From: Sphingobacterium gobiense
Lineage (GTDB): Bacteria > Bacteroidota > Bacteroidia > Sphingobacteriales > Sphingobacteriaceae
Length of the DNA: 64,000 nucleotides
Reading direction: 5' to 3'
Assembly: GCF_002980575.1 (NCBI RefSeq)
Contig: NZ_PVBS01000001.1
Location: 806,001 to 870,000, forward strand
Part shown: in pieces, positions 63,184 through 64,000 of the stretch
Layout of the letters: each line of letters opens with the position of its first letter
Numbering within the stretch: the stretch's first letter is position 1
Made by a program: the position numbers and the translations under genes
Notes under the pieces: generated by a model
What the model was told of the DNA's origin: nothing
Databases searched by the model: none
Seen by the model: only the letters and a program-made list of their open reading frames with translations

Positions 63184-64000
63184 ATGAATAATCTAGAATT
63201 TAATGATATTCAGCAACATTGGGATAATTTTGTTTCCGCGGCTATTGCATGGGCTCCGAGAATCCTAATAGGATTTATTTCAGCTCTCCTCATATACTTG
63301 ATCGGCTCTTGGTTAATCAGGTTTATAAAAAGGATGGCGGAGAAGGCATTTCAAAGACGTCAGATGGATATATCGCTTCAACGTTTTCTCCTCAACCTTA
63401 TCAACTGGGGACTTAACATTCTTCTATTTATTGTAGTGGTTACCCAGCTTGGTATCCAGACCTCTGCTTTTGTAGCTATGATCGGTGCAGCCGGACTAGC
63501 CATTGGATTAGCGCTACAGGGGTCATTGGCAAATTTTGCTGGAGGAGTATTGATTTTGGTGCTCAAACCTTTCAAAATTGGAGACTATATATCATCCGAC
63601 ATAGGCGTATCAGGTACCGTACAAGAGATAGATATTTTTAACACAAAACTTACTACCCCACAAAACCAACTGGTTGTCGTCCCCAACGGGCCGATGTCGA
63701 ATAGCAGTATAACCAATTACACCCAGCTCGGGACGCGACGAACATGGTTTGACATAGGCGTATCTTATGGTACTAATTTAAAAGACGCAAAGGAATTATT
63801 GTTAGCTGTAATCGATAAAAATGAATATGCAATGAAAGAACCAGCTCCCCAAGTTGTCGTTACCGAGCTTGGAGACAGTGCCGTCAATCTATCGATACGA
63901 GTGACTACTTCTAACGAACACTTCTGGACCATGAATGAACAATTGATCATCGATTGTAAAGCTGCACTGGATAATGCCGGCGTGGAGATTCCCTTTCCTC
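63184..64000 (+). CDS. Small-conductance mechanosensitive channel (MscS), truncated by window end
   Basis: The frame starts at ATG 63184 and is still open at 64000, giving 272 residues. An N-terminal membrane segment (APRILIGFISALLIYLIGSW), a second (LINWGLNILLFIVVVTQL) and the pore helix TM3 (AGLAIGLALQGSLANFAGGVLIL) match MscS, followed by the beta domain (VVVPNGPMSNSSITNY) and the start of the alpha/beta domain. MscS channels release solutes on osmotic downshock. TATATTTC at about 63131-63138 is one base from a -7 box. Only the C-terminus is missing. Confidence 0.93.
   Translation, partial: MNNLEFNDIQQHWDNFVSAAIAWAPRILIGFISALLIYLIGSWLIRFIKRMAEKAFQRRQMDISLQRFLLNLINWGLNILLFIVVVTQLGIQTSAFVAMIGAAGLAIGLALQGSLANFAGGVLILVLKPFKIGDYISSDIGVSGTVQEIDIFNTKLTTPQNQLVVVPNGPMSNSSITNYTQLGTRRTWFDIGVSYGTNLKDAKELLLAVIDKNEYAMKEPAPQVVVTELGDSAVNLSIRVTTSNEHFWTMNEQLIIDCKAALDNAGVEIPFP

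Overview
The window looks like a chromosomal segment from a Bacteroidota bacterium, most likely of the Sphingobacteriaceae (Sphingobacterium/Pedobacter/Parapedobacter type). Supporting signs are a SusC/SusD polysaccharide locus, promoters of the form TTTG-N17-20-TAnnTTTG, the ftsX-DUF3098-uppP-truB-ribF gene order, Bacteroidota-type ParC and LeuS, and many proteins of families common in that phylum (DUF4230, DUF4268, DUF4407, DUF4886, FKBP-Mip, YeeE pairs). No insertion sequence, prophage, integrase, CRISPR array or rRNA operon was seen.

Layout. 1-5 kb: end of a DUF4230 gene, a zinc-ribbon protein divergent from a second-type ssb across a tandem 10-bp repeat, a secreted alkaline phosphatase, tRNA-Ala, a lipocalin and a DUF4268 protein. 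5-10 kb: a bile-acid-type transporter, an aspartate-type aminotransferase, a glycosylasparaginase-cutC pair, and a SatD-DUF3307 operon with a striking palindromic operator. 10-18 kb is housekeeping: leuS, the ftsX-DUF3098-uppP-truB-ribF run and ispE.

18-34.4 kb is a polysaccharide utilisation locus (PUL). A membrane-anchored beta-propeller/triple-tyrosine/LuxR-type regulator stands upstream of a co-directional train of SusC, SusD, a DUF4886 SGNH-like lipoprotein, a GH144-type glucoamylase-family lipoprotein, an arylsulfatase, a GH43-like enzyme with discoidin and fibronectin domains, and a GH3 beta-glucosidase. GH144 plus GH3 points to beta-1,2-glucan or a related beta-glucan; the sulfatase and GH43-like enzyme suggest a decorated substrate.

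34.8-51 kb: parC, a YceI protein, an aldo/keto reductase, a glycosyltransferase-FKBP pair, a zinc phospholipase C-like protein, a MocR regulator divergent from an orphan TonB-dependent receptor, a helical protein/DUF4407/DUF4342 membrane run, an FMN reductase, and a reduced-sulfur cluster (thioredoxin, two YeeE/YedE proteins, a metallo-beta-lactamase/rhodanese fusion).

51-57 kb holds the most unusual block: an overlapping three-gene cassette of N-formylglutamate amidohydrolase-like protein, HExxxH/QEGLA metallopeptidase (DUF1704) and glutathione-synthetase-like ATP-grasp ligase, facing a 746-residue HAD-GT20 fusion that resembles glucosylglycerol-phosphate synthase/phosphatase, a compatible-solute enzyme. 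57-64 kb: an unknown small protein, an OmpA lipoprotein, a large divergent glucoamylase-family protein, tandem tRNA-Gly and tRNA-Leu with a near-consensus promoter, a CPC-type heavy-metal P-type ATPase, and an MscS channel cut off by the window end.

All calls come from reading the sequence and recalling family features. No database search was run, and functional assignments beyond the family level are inference.
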